The notes below the pieces were generated by a model. It saw only the letters and a program-made list of their open reading frames with translations, was not told the origin of the DNA and searched no databases. A program made the translations under genes and the position numbers. DNA of 64,000 nt. It comes from RYN-230 sp963704995 (GTDB taxonomy: Bacteria; Actinomycetota; Actinomycetes; Streptosporangiales; Streptosporangiaceae). Shown here piece by piece: positions 36,437 through 44,140 of the stretch; the stretch's first letter is position 1, and the number at the start of each line of letters is the position of its first letter. Location: NCBI GenBank assembly GCA_963704995.1, contig CAVPIM010000005.1, forward strand, positions 186,001-250,000. The letters run 5' to 3'.

Positions 36437-37409
36437 CTACCGGCTCAGCTGGTCGGAGATCTCCGACAGCTGGCGCAGCCGCCGCTCCAGCGACGGGTGG
36501 GTGGAGAACAGCGTGTTCAGGCTGAACTCCTTGCCCTTGGCCTTGAAGGCCGGGATGAAGTAGAACGCGTTCAGCGGCTCGGCGGCGCGCAGGTCCTTGG
36601 TCGGGATCGCGTTCATGTTCCCGCTGACCTTCTGCAGCGCGCTGGCCAGGTCGGACGGCCGGCCGGTGAGCATCGCGGCGGACCGGTCAGCGGCCAGCTC
36701 GCGGTACCGGGACAGCAGCCGGATCAGCAGGAAGCTGATCGCGTAGGTCACGACGCCGACCACCAGGACGATCAGCACCACCGGGATGGCGCCGCCGTTG
36801 TTGTTGTTGCCGCCGCCGCGGCCCCGGCCGCCGCCGCCGAACAGCTCCGAGTAGAACGCGAACCGGACCAGCAGGGCGGCGATGATGCCGATGAACGAGG
36901 CGATGGTCATCACGACCACGTCCTTGTGCGCGACGTGGGACAGCTCGTGGGCCAGCACCGCCTCGAGCTCGCGGTCATCCAGGTCGCCGTGCAGCAGCCC
37001 GGTGGTCGCGACGAGGACCGCGGTCTTGCTGTTGCGCCCGGTGGCGAAGGCGTTCGGCATCCGGGACGGCGCAATCGCGAGCCTCGGCTTGGGCATGTTG
37101 GCCAGCGCGCAGAGCCGGTCCACGATGGCGTGCAGCCGGGCCGCGTCCGGGCCGTCCTCGCGGGCCGACCACCACGGCCTGAGCGGTGCTCAGCGCGATC
37201 TTGTCGGAGTAGAAGAGAGAGCCGACGGCCAGGCCCACGCCCAGCAAGACGGCGAAGAACACGATGCCGCCGCTTCCTACCCTGTGGGTCGCGCCCAGGA
37301 CCAGCACGAGGACCGCGACGAAGGCGACGAATACGAGTCCGAGGAGAAACATCGTCAGGGTCATCCGCGCCGTGAGTCCCCTGTCAGGCGCATAGCGAGT
37401 CTTCGCCAC
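36437..37409 (-). CDS. htpX: HtpX-type M48 membrane metalloprotease (one frame break)
   Basis: Membrane-embedded zinc protease for quality control of membrane proteins. Two N-terminal helices (LTMFLLGLVFVAFVAVLVLVLG, GGIVFFAVLLGVGLAVGSLF), the zinc site HELSH with the third ligand in RELAADRSA, and two more helices. A Gly/Asn-rich loop (GGGGRGRGGGNNNNGG) sits between helices. One break near 37165 joins the N-terminal helices to LHAIVDRLCALANMPKPRLA. The linkage with PspA genes supports an envelope-stress role. Confidence 0.88.
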
Positions 37410-37755
37410 CGCGCCGCCTCCGTTCTGTCAGCCGGCCAGGCCAGCTGAGCTCTTAGCCGGCTTCGCTATCGAAGCCATCCTGTTTCATTATCAGGCAGCG
37501 AGCCGAGCGGAATTCCCGCGGTGCGCCGCCCCCGTCCGGCCGGGCCTGCCCTGGTTCCCCGGGCCGCTCTGGCGCGGCCCGCGAAGCGGTCACCGGCCGC
37601 CCTTCCGGCCTGGCCAGCAACCTGGTCATCCTCCCCCGGGACGTCCACCGGTCAGTGTGCACCGGCCAGCTGAAAGTTAGCTGAGTCAACCCTGAAAGCA
37701 GGGTGAGCCCCGGCCGGCTCGCGGCTGATGACTCTCCGCCCGGGATCTCGGGAAC
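37410..37755. other. Gap between htpX and pspAA
   Basis: No gene seen. On the minus strand there is a possible -10 GATAAT at 37487-37492 and a hairpin GGCTTCG-CTAT-CGAAGCC at 37459-37476, both within the likely 5' leader of htpX. ACCCTG-AAAG-CAGGGT near 37690 is a small hairpin that may end the pspA-pspAA transcript. Confidence 0.4.
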
Positions 37756-38034
37756 TCAGCCCGGGATGAGGCCATCCTCCGAGAGCAGGCCACGCACGTC
37801 GTCCATGCTGGCGTCGGAGTACGGCAGGATCACGTCCGAGGATTCCAACGAATCCGCCGGCACCGGGGTTCCCGCCTCGCGGACCCGGGCCAGCATCTCG
37901 GCCAGGACCGGGCGGAAGGCGTCCTCGTCACCGGAGCTCACCGCGGCCTCCAGCTTGGCGTCCAGCACGTTCAGCTCGCCGGCCAGGCTGTCGTCCACGG
38001 CGAGCTGCCCTTCGCCGAGGATCCGGATGATCAT
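37756..38034 (-). CDS. pspAA: PspA-associated protein PspAA
   Basis: 92 residues, MIIRILGEGQLAVDD to DVILPYSDASMDDVRGLLSEDGLIPG. This matches the small PspAA domain that is coupled to PspA in actinobacteria and some archaea. The start overlaps the pspA stop by four bases (ATGA). Role unknown beyond the PspA association. Confidence 0.88.
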   Translation of the reverse strand: MIIRILGEGQLAVDDSLAGELNVLDAKLEAAVSSGDEDAFRPVLAEMLARVREAGTPVPADSLESSDVILPYSDASMDDVRGLLSEDGLIPG

Positions 38035-38831
38035 GACCCCTCACCAGCCTGCGGCTGGTCCGCGGCCGCGGACGGCTGGCCGTTCCCGGCCGCTCCGGAC
38101 GCGGAGCCCTCGATCTCGCGGGGGGCCGCACCCTGGTCCAGCTCACCCTTCAGGCGCGCCAGCTCGCGGTCCACGTCGTGACTGGCACCCATCTGGTCCA
38201 GCTCACGCTGGATGTCATCGTTCGGCTGCGCGGTCACGTCGTCCAGGGCACCGGAGGCCATCAGCTCGTCGATGGCACCGGCCCGGGCCTGCATCTGCGC
38301 CGTCTTGTCCTGGGCCCGCTGCACCGCCATGCCCACGTCGCCCATCTCCTCGGAGATGCCGGACACGGCCTCGCCGATCCGGGTCTGGGCCTCGGCGGCG
38401 GTGTAGGTGGCCTTGATGGTCTCCTTCTGCGTGCGGAAGGCCTCCACCTTGGCCTGCAGCCGCTGCGAGGCCGCGGTCAGCTTCTCCTCGTCCGCCTGCA
38501 GGTTCTGGTACTGGGTCTGCAGGTCGCTGATCTGGGTCGCCAGCGCGGACTTGCGGGTCAGCGCCTCGCGGGCCAGATCTTCCCGCCCGGCACCCAGCGC
38601 CGACCGGGCCTGGCCGTCCAGCTTGTTCTGCTGCTGCTGCAAGGTGTTCATCTGGAGCTCGACCCGCTTGCGCGATGTGGCCACATCGGCGACACCCCGG
38701 CGGACCTGCGTCAGCATCTCCAGCTGGCGCTGGTAGGAGTAGTCCAGGGTCTCGCGCGGATCTTCCAGCCGGTCCAGCTGCTTATTAGCCTTGGCCTTGA
38801 AGATCAGTGATACCCGCTTCACCACGCTCAT
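38031..38831 (-). CDS. pspA: Phage-shock protein A / IM30 (ESCRT-III-like membrane protector)
   Basis: About 266 residues, nearly all helical: MSVVKRVSLIFKAKANKQLD at the membrane-binding N-terminus, then long heptad-rich coiled coil (LQMNTLQQQQNKLDGQ, ISDLQTQYQNLQADEEKL). The Ala/Gly/Gln-rich tail is extra. It polymerises on damaged inner membrane. First gene of pspA-pspAA. ATG 38831 matches the family start; ATG 38843 is also in frame and lies directly after GAGGGG. Confidence 0.92.
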   Translation of the reverse strand: MSVVKRVSLIFKAKANKQLDRLEDPRETLDYSYQRQLEMLTQVRRGVADVATSRKRVELQMNTLQQQQNKLDGQARSALGAGREDLAREALTRKSALATQISDLQTQYQNLQADEEKLTAASQRLQAKVEAFRTQKETIKATYTAAEAQTRIGEAVSGISEEMGDVGMAVQRAQDKTAQMQARAGAIDELMASGALDDVTAQPNDDIQRELDQMGASHDVDRELARLKGELDQGAAPREIEGSASGAAGNGQPSAAADQPQAGEGS

Positions 38832-39014
38832 CGGCGCGACCATCCCCTCATCGTTTAGCGCTGCCGCCAGCCACCTGCGGCGGACTGGCCAGCACCCCCC
38901 GTGCTGTGGCCGCCGCGCCCGCAGGCTGGTGGCACACAGCCTACGCGGTCAGGCACAGCGCAGCCATCACGGCCGGAAGGCTCACGCTCTGGTGATCCGC
39001 GGCGTTCGTCCCGG

Positions 39015-39020
39015 TAGGCT
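39015..39020 (+). promoter_or_regulatory. -10 element (TAGGCT), leaderless DUF3043 gene
   Basis: TAGGCT ends 6 bases before the GTG at 39027, with no ribosome-binding site. Confidence 0.5.
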
Positions 39021-39026
39021 GAGTCC

Positions 39027-39629
39027 GTGTTCAGACGACGTAGCACGGCCACCCAGGACACCCCGGCCGAGGGCACCCCGGGCAGTTCAGCGACCGATCA
39101 GGCCGACCGCGCGTCGGTGACAGCGGGCAAGGGCCGGCCGACTCCCAAGCGCAGCGAGGCGGAACGCCGCCGCCGGTACAACGCCCCGGGTGACCGGAAA
39201 GAGGCGCTGCGCCAGTCGCGGACCAGGGACCGCTCGGCGCGGGCCCGCAAGACCGAGGCCATGCGGCGCGGCGAGGAGTGGGCCCTGCCGGCCAAGGACA
39301 AGGGCCCGGTCCGGGCGCTGGCCCGCGACCTGGTGGACTCGAAGCGGCGGCTCAGCGAGTTCTACATGTACGGCCTGGTCGTGCTGTTGTTCCTGCTGTT
39401 CCTGCACAACACCGTGATGCAGACGCTGCTGCCCTTGCTCCTGATCGTGATGGTGCTGATCATGGTGGTGGAGGGGTACCTGGTGGGCCGCCGGGTCACC
39501 ACGCTGGCCAACGAGCGCTTCCCCGGCGTGAGCACCCGGGGGATCAAGATGTACGCGGCCATGCGCGCGCTGCAGATCCGCCAGCTCCGGTTCCCCAAGC
39601 CCCGGGTGAAGCCGGGCGCCACGGTCTGA
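39027..39629 (+). CDS. DUF3043 membrane protein
   Basis: 200 residues: a long charged N-terminus rich in Arg/Lys (RSEAERRRRYNAPGDRKEAL, RDRSARARKTEAMRRGEEW), two closely spaced helices (MYGLVVLLFLLFLHNTVMQTLL and PLLLIVMVLIMVVEGYLVG) and a conserved tail GVSTRGIKMYAAMRALQIRQLR. Found across actinomycetes, function unknown. The basic N-terminus would be cytosolic. Confidence 0.85.
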   Translation: MFRRRSTATQDTPAEGTPGSSATDQADRASVTAGKGRPTPKRSEAERRRRYNAPGDRKEALRQSRTRDRSARARKTEAMRRGEEWALPAKDKGPVRALARDLVDSKRRLSEFYMYGLVVLLFLLFLHNTVMQTLLPLLLIVMVLIMVVEGYLVGRRVTTLANERFPGVSTRGIKMYAAMRALQIRQLRFPKPRVKPGATV

Positions 39630-39682
39630 GCACACCCTGGATCGACGGTGAGGGCGGGTGCGGACGGCATAGGGCGTTGCCT

Positions 39683-39688
39683 TAGTGT
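39683..39688 (+). promoter_or_regulatory. -10 element (TAGTGT) for a leaderless aldo/keto reductase mRNA
   Basis: TAGTGT ends 8 bases before the ATG at 39697. No Shine-Dalgarno sequence is present. Confidence 0.45.
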
Positions 39689-39696
39689 CGTGCGTC

Positions 39697-40696
39697 ATGG
39701 AACATCGTCACCTGGGCCGCAGCGGCCTCAAAATCAGTGAGATCGCCTACGGGAACTGGATTACGCACGGTTCCCAGGTCGAGGAAGACGCGGCCCGGGC
39801 GTGCGTCGCGGCGGCCCTGGACGAGGGCATCACCACGTTCGACACCGCCGATGTCTACGCCGGGACCCGGGCCGAGGAGGTCCTCGGCCGCGCGCTGCAC
39901 GGGGTCCGCCGGGAATCCGTCGAGATCGCCACCAAGGTCTACTGGCCGACCGGGGCCGGGCCTAACGACCGCGGCCTGTCCCGCAAGCACATCATCGAGT
40001 CGGTGCACGGCTCGCTGCGCCGCCTGCAGACCGACTACCTGGACCTCTACCAGGCGCACCGCTACGACCACGAGACCCCGCTGGCGGAAACCATGCGTGC
40101 CTTCGAGGATCTGGTCCGCCAGGGCAAGGTGCTGTACGTGGGGGTCTCCGAGTGGCGCGCCGAGGAGATCGCCGCCGCGCTGCAGATCGCCGGCGAGATG
40201 GGGTTCGACCGGATCGTCTCCAACCAGCCGCAGTACAACATGATCTGGCGGGTGATCGAGTCCGAGGTGGTTCCCCTGTGCGAGAAGGAAGGGATCGGGC
40301 AGATCGTCTTCTCTCCCATCGCCCAGGGCGTGCTGACCGGCAAGTACCGGCCGGGCGAGCCCGTGCCGGCGCAGTCGCGGGCGTCCGACCCCAGCGGGTC
40401 CGGGTTCATCAAGCGCTTCCTGAACGACGACCTGCTCGGCCGGGTGGCCGCCCTGGCGCCGGTCGCCGAGGAGGCCGGGCTGTCCATGGCCCAGCTGGCG
40501 GTGGCCTGGGTGCTGCAGAACCCCAACGTGTCGGCGGCGATCATCGGCGCGACGCGGCCGGAGCAGGTCCGGGAGAACGTCAAGGCCTCCGGCATCCGGC
40601 TGGACCCGGAGGTGGCTGCGGCGCATCGACGAGGTGCTCGGCGACTCGGTCCGGCGCGACGCGGCGCTGACCACGAGCCCGGCCACCCGGCCGTAA
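39697..40696 (+). CDS. Aldo/keto reductase, voltage-gated-K-channel-beta-like group (one frame break)
   Basis: About 333 residues. MEHRHLGRSGLKISEIAYGNW, the catalytic Tyr in TFDTADVYAGTRAEEVLG, Lys in EIATKVYW, His in LYQAHRYDHETPL, and the NADPH-binding C-terminal IIGATRPEQVRENVKAS. One break near 40620 precedes the proper end RRIDEVLGDSVRRDAALTT and the TAA at 40694. Substrate unknown; likely carbonyl reduction. The ATG is set by the leaderless promoter. Confidence 0.88.
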
Positions 40697-40698
40697 TT

Positions 40699-40717
40699 TC
40701 CGGGGGGCGCCCCCGGA
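40699..40717. terminator. Bidirectional hairpin between converging genes
   Basis: TCCGGGG at 40699-40705 pairs with CCCCGGA at 40711-40717. It fills the gap between the aldo/keto reductase stop and the 68-residue gene's stop. The sequence TTTCCGGGGGGC also occurs, inverted in role, beside the terminator near 19730. Confidence 0.6.
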
Positions 40718-40924
40718 CTAATCAGCGCGCAGGCTCATGGGGCCGTACTCGACCCGGGTCTCCTCGAGCAGGGTGACCTGGTCCACGCCGCCGGCCAGCA
40801 GCTCCCGCCAGTTCTCGCCGAGCCAGCTCTCGGCGTCGCCCTGGCTGGCGAATGTTTCCCTCGGCACGCCCCGTGACGGCACCAGGGTCCCGTCCGCCGT
40901 CTCGAACTGCCAGGTCCAGGCCAT
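40718..40924 (-). CDS. Small conserved actinobacterial protein (68 aa)
   Basis: MAWTWQFETADGTLVPSRG, then ETFASQGDAESWLGENWREL and VDQVTLLEETRVEYGPMSL. The Trp-rich start and QGDAESWLGExWxxL core recur in actinomycete proteomes; no function is known. ATG preceded by GAGGAGG at about 11 bases. It is convergent with the aldo/keto reductase gene. Confidence 0.75.
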   Translation of the reverse strand: MAWTWQFETADGTLVPSRGVPRETFASQGDAESWLGENWRELLAGGVDQVTLLEETRVEYGPMSLRAD

Positions 40925-41233
40925 GTCTTCGCCGCCTCCTCAGTACGCGGTAAGCGACAGTAGCCCACCCGGCCCGGCGGCCGTGCATCCCCCCGCGCTC
41001 GCGGGCCGGGACGCTCCCGGTGACCGCGCGGATCGTCAGCATCCGCCACGCATTGCCCGGGAAGCACGATGTGTGGTGTCCTATCCGGTACGGGCGATGG
41101 GTCGCATATGGGTCCACCCTGCGGAACGGCAGCAGACGCGGCCGGGAAACTGTTAGGTTCTATGGGCAGCCCTGAGCCGGGCGCCGCGGCACGTGTCCCC
41201 CTGGCTCAGCCCCGGGAGCAAGGTGGTGACGAC
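40925..41233. other. Gap upstream of the PfkB kinase
   Basis: No gene is supported. A -10-like TAGGTT at 41154-41159 would start a leader of about 70 bases for the kinase at 41234. Open frames extending the kinase into this gap carry no family sequence. Confidence 0.4.
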
Positions 41234-42124
41234 ATGGCGCGCGTTGTCGTCGTTGGTGACCTCATGACTGACACGGTCGCCCATGCGGCCCTTCCGCTGG
41301 CGAAGGGCAGTGATACGCCGGCCACCGTCAGTATGCACGGTGGCGGATCGGGCGCGAACATCGCGGCCTGGCTGGCCGCGGACGGCGGCGAGGTCGCCTT
41401 CGTCGGCCGCCGCGGCGCCGACATCGCCGGCCGTAACCGGGACATGGAACTGATGGGCTACGGCGTGGACGCCCGGCTGGTCATGGATCCGGACCGGCCC
41501 ACCGGGACCTGCGTGGTCATGGTCACCCACAAGGGCGACCACACGATGATGTCGGACCCGGGCGCCAACGCCGCGCTGCACCCGGATGACCTGCCCAAGG
41601 ACCTGTTCGCGCCGGGCGCTCACCTGCACATGTCGGGCTACACGCTGCTGAACGAGGGGTCCCGCGGCGCCGCCCTGGCGGCGTTCGCTCACGCCGGCCG
41701 GGCCGGCATGACGATCTCGGTGGACGGCGCGTCGTCCGCGCCGCTGGAGCGGGTCGGCGCCGAGCCGTTCCTGGAGATGACCAACGGGGTGACGCTGCTC
41801 ATCGTCAACGCGGACCAGGCCACGGTGCTCACCGGCCGGGAAGACCCTGAGTCCGCCGCGCACGTGCTGACCGCCTGGTACCCGGAAGTCGTGGTGAAGC
41901 TCGGCGCCGACGGTGCGCTCTACGCCAACGGCCGCCCCGACCCGGTACGGTCCCTCGCGCTGCCGGTCGAGACGTTCGTGGACGGCACCGGGGCCGGGGA
42001 CGCCTTCTGCGCCGGTTTCCTGCCCGCCTGGCTGGACAAGAAGCCTCCGCTGGAGGCGCTGGGCAGCGGCTGCCGCCTGGCCGCGAACGCCCTCGGCATG
42101 GTCGGTGCCCGGCCCGCTCTCTGA
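41234..42124 (+). CDS. PfkB-family sugar/nucleoside kinase
   Basis: 296 residues. MARVVVVGDLMTDTVAHAAL, the substrate loop HGGGSGANIAAWLAADGGEV, and signature 2 VDGTGAGDAFCAGF with the catalytic base Asp. ATP-dependent phosphorylation of a sugar or nucleoside; substrate unknown. Start ATG 41234 follows AAGGTGG. The stop lies inside the start region of the downstream dehydrogenase, so they form one unit. Confidence 0.85.
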   Translation: MARVVVVGDLMTDTVAHAALPLAKGSDTPATVSMHGGGSGANIAAWLAADGGEVAFVGRRGADIAGRNRDMELMGYGVDARLVMDPDRPTGTCVVMVTHKGDHTMMSDPGANAALHPDDLPKDLFAPGAHLHMSGYTLLNEGSRGAALAAFAHAGRAGMTISVDGASSAPLERVGAEPFLEMTNGVTLLIVNADQATVLTGREDPESAAHVLTAWYPEVVVKLGADGALYANGRPDPVRSLALPVETFVDGTGAGDAFCAGFLPAWLDKKPPLEALGSGCRLAANALGMVGARPAL

Positions 42125-42944
42125 CCGGGTCCCGCGCCCTGATCACGGCCCGGAGGCCAGGACGGGGCCGCGGGCCGCGTTCCTGGACAGCCTTTTCTCC
42201 CTGGACGGCCGGGCCGCCCTGGTCACTGGGGGTAGTTCCGGCATCGGGCACGCGATGGCCCGCGCGCTCGCCCTGGCGGGGGCCCGGGTCGTGCTCCTGG
42301 CCCGCGGGGAAGCAGGCCTCGGCCGCGCGGCCGAGGCCATCCGGTCCGCCGGCGGGACCGCCGCCTGGGTCCGGGCCGATCTCGCAGATCCGGCTGCGGC
42401 CCAGCGGGCGGCCGAGGAAGCCGTGGCGGCGTACGGGGAACCGGACATCCTGGTCAACGCGGCGGGCGCGAACCCGCGGCCGCCTCTCGGCGAGCAGACC
42501 ATGGAGCAGTGGGCCGAGGTGATGGCGGTGAACCTGACCGCCCCGTTCGCGCTCGGCCAGCGCTTCGGGCCCGCGATGGCCGGGCGCGGCTGGGGCCGGA
42601 TCATCAACGTGGCGTCCCAGCAGGCGGTCCGGGCGTTCGGCAACAGCGGCGGGTACGGGGCGTCGAAAGCGGGACTGACCGGGCTCACCCGGTCCCAGTC
42701 CGAGGCCTGGGCCTCCCGCGGCGTGTGCTGTAACTCGGTCATGCCCGGGTTCGTCGCCACCCCGCTCACCGCGGCGGTGGCCAGCGACCCGGTACGCTCC
42801 GCGGCCCTGGCCGCCCGCACCATGGTCGGCCGCAACGGCGAGCCGGCTGACTTCGAGGGCGTGGCCGTGTTCCTGGCCAGCCGGGCCAGCGACTATGTGA
42901 CCGGCCAGCTCATCTTCGTCGACGGCGGCTTCTCCGTCACCTAG
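42105..42944 (+). CDS. Short-chain dehydrogenase/reductase
   Basis: About 279 residues. Cofactor motif VTGGSSGIGHAMA, NAAGANPRP, catalytic Ser in INVASQQA and the YxxxK pair in GGYGASKAGLTGL; C-terminal YVTGQLIFVDGGFSV. The closest pattern is the gluconate 5-dehydrogenase/3-oxoacyl reductase group. Start GTG 42105 overlaps the kinase gene by 20 bases; the conserved region begins about 30 residues later, so a downstream non-ATG start is possible. A kinase plus dehydrogenase suggests sugar-acid metabolism, but this is inference. Confidence 0.82.
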   Translation: MPGPLSDRVPRPDHGPEARTGPRAAFLDSLFSLDGRAALVTGGSSGIGHAMARALALAGARVVLLARGEAGLGRAAEAIRSAGGTAAWVRADLADPAAAQRAAEEAVAAYGEPDILVNAAGANPRPPLGEQTMEQWAEVMAVNLTAPFALGQRFGPAMAGRGWGRIINVASQQAVRAFGNSGGYGASKAGLTGLTRSQSEAWASRGVCCNSVMPGFVATPLTAAVASDPVRSAALAARTMVGRNGEPADFEGVAVFLASRASDYVTGQLIFVDGGFSVT

Positions 42945-42950
42945 CGCGTT

Positions 42951-43952
42951 TCAGGCCGCGCGGGGGAGCCGGAAGCCCCAGTTCAGCATCCGCGCGGCAT
43001 CACGCGCGCCGGCCGCCGGGCCGGTGGGGGGGCTGTGCAGCACGACCCCGATCAGCGCCCGCCCGTCCCTGACCGCTTCGAACAGCAGGCAGTGGCCGGC
43101 GTCATCGGTGTAGCCGGTCTTGATCCCGACCGCGCCCCGGTACGAGCCGATCAGCTCGTCGGTGTTGTCCCACCAGTAGCCGTGATGACCGCGCCCCTTG
43201 GCCAGGTGATAGAAGGACCGGTCCACGATCGACCGGAAGACCGGGGACTGCATGGCCGCCAGGCCCACCTTGAGCAGGTCGGATGGCGTGGAGTACGTCG
43301 AGGTCTCGGTGGGGTAGGGCAGGCCGTCTGGTGAGGTGAAATGGGTGTGGCTCATGCCCATCTGCGCCGCGGTCGCGTTCATCCGCGCGAGGAAGGCATC
43401 CAGGCCGGGCCCGTAGGCGTTGGCGAGGGTGTACGCCGCATCCGCCCCGGAGGCCAGCAGCAGGGCCTCCAGCAGCTCCCGCGCCGTGAGCACGTCCCCC
43501 GGGCGCAGCGCCGCGGTCTCGCCCCCGTACTTCCAGGCGTAGCTGACCGCGGCCTTCGGCACCCGGATCTCCCGGCCCAGGTGGCCGCTGGTGAGCACCA
43601 GCAGGGCCGTCATCACCTTGGTCACGCTGGCCATCGGCCGCTGCGTGTCCACGTCGCGGCCCCACAGCACCTGGCCGGTGGCCGCGTCGGCCAGCACCGC
43701 GCCCTTGGCCTTGACCCCGCTGGGCGCGCCGGTCACCCTGATCGCCAGGCGGGCGGGCGGGCTGATGGACGGGCGGGCCGACGGGCTGGGCGCAGAAGCC
43801 GGGGCCGGGACCGGGGTCCGGGCCGCACCGGTGCGAGCCGTCGCGGCAGGCACCGGCGGGGCCTGGGCCGCGACCGTGGGCGCGCACGCCGCGACGCCAG
43901 CGATCAGGGCCGCCCCCGCGGCCAGCCCCGCGATCCGTTCCCTTCGGCGCAT
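42951..43952 (-). CDS. D-alanyl-D-alanine carboxypeptidase (S11, DacA-like), exported
   Basis: 333 residues. Signal with a Cys after AGVA (AGVAACAPTV, possibly a lipobox), a Pro/Ala-rich linker, then the penicillin-binding fold: SxxK as ASVTKVMTALL, the second motif as SGADAAYTLA (SGN replaced by SGA), and KTG as GIKTGYTDDAGHC. It trims the terminal D-Ala from peptidoglycan stem peptides. Convergent with the dehydrogenase gene (6-base gap). Confidence 0.88.
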   Translation of the reverse strand: MRRRERIAGLAAGAALIAGVAACAPTVAAQAPPVPAATARTGAARTPVPAPASAPSPSARPSISPPARLAIRVTGAPSGVKAKGAVLADAATGQVLWGRDVDTQRPMASVTKVMTALLVLTSGHLGREIRVPKAAVSYAWKYGGETAALRPGDVLTARELLEALLLASGADAAYTLANAYGPGLDAFLARMNATAAQMGMSHTHFTSPDGLPYPTETSTYSTPSDLLKVGLAAMQSPVFRSIVDRSFYHLAKGRGHHGYWWDNTDELIGSYRGAVGIKTGYTDDAGHCLLFEAVRDGRALIGVVLHSPPTGPAAGARDAARMLNWGFRLPRAA

Positions 43953-44140
43953 GACAGTTAGTGTTCCCCACTTGCGCCCGGATCCCCGCGCGGAGTCCCA
44001 TCAGGATGCCGGGCTGGCCGCCGCCGATCACCACGAAAAGACCGTTAGGGGATGTTATCCGGATTCTCCGCGGGAGAGCGGTCCGCGGGAGAGCGCCACG
44101 CCAGCGTCATTGGGCATGTCTGTCGCTGTCAGGCGGCACA

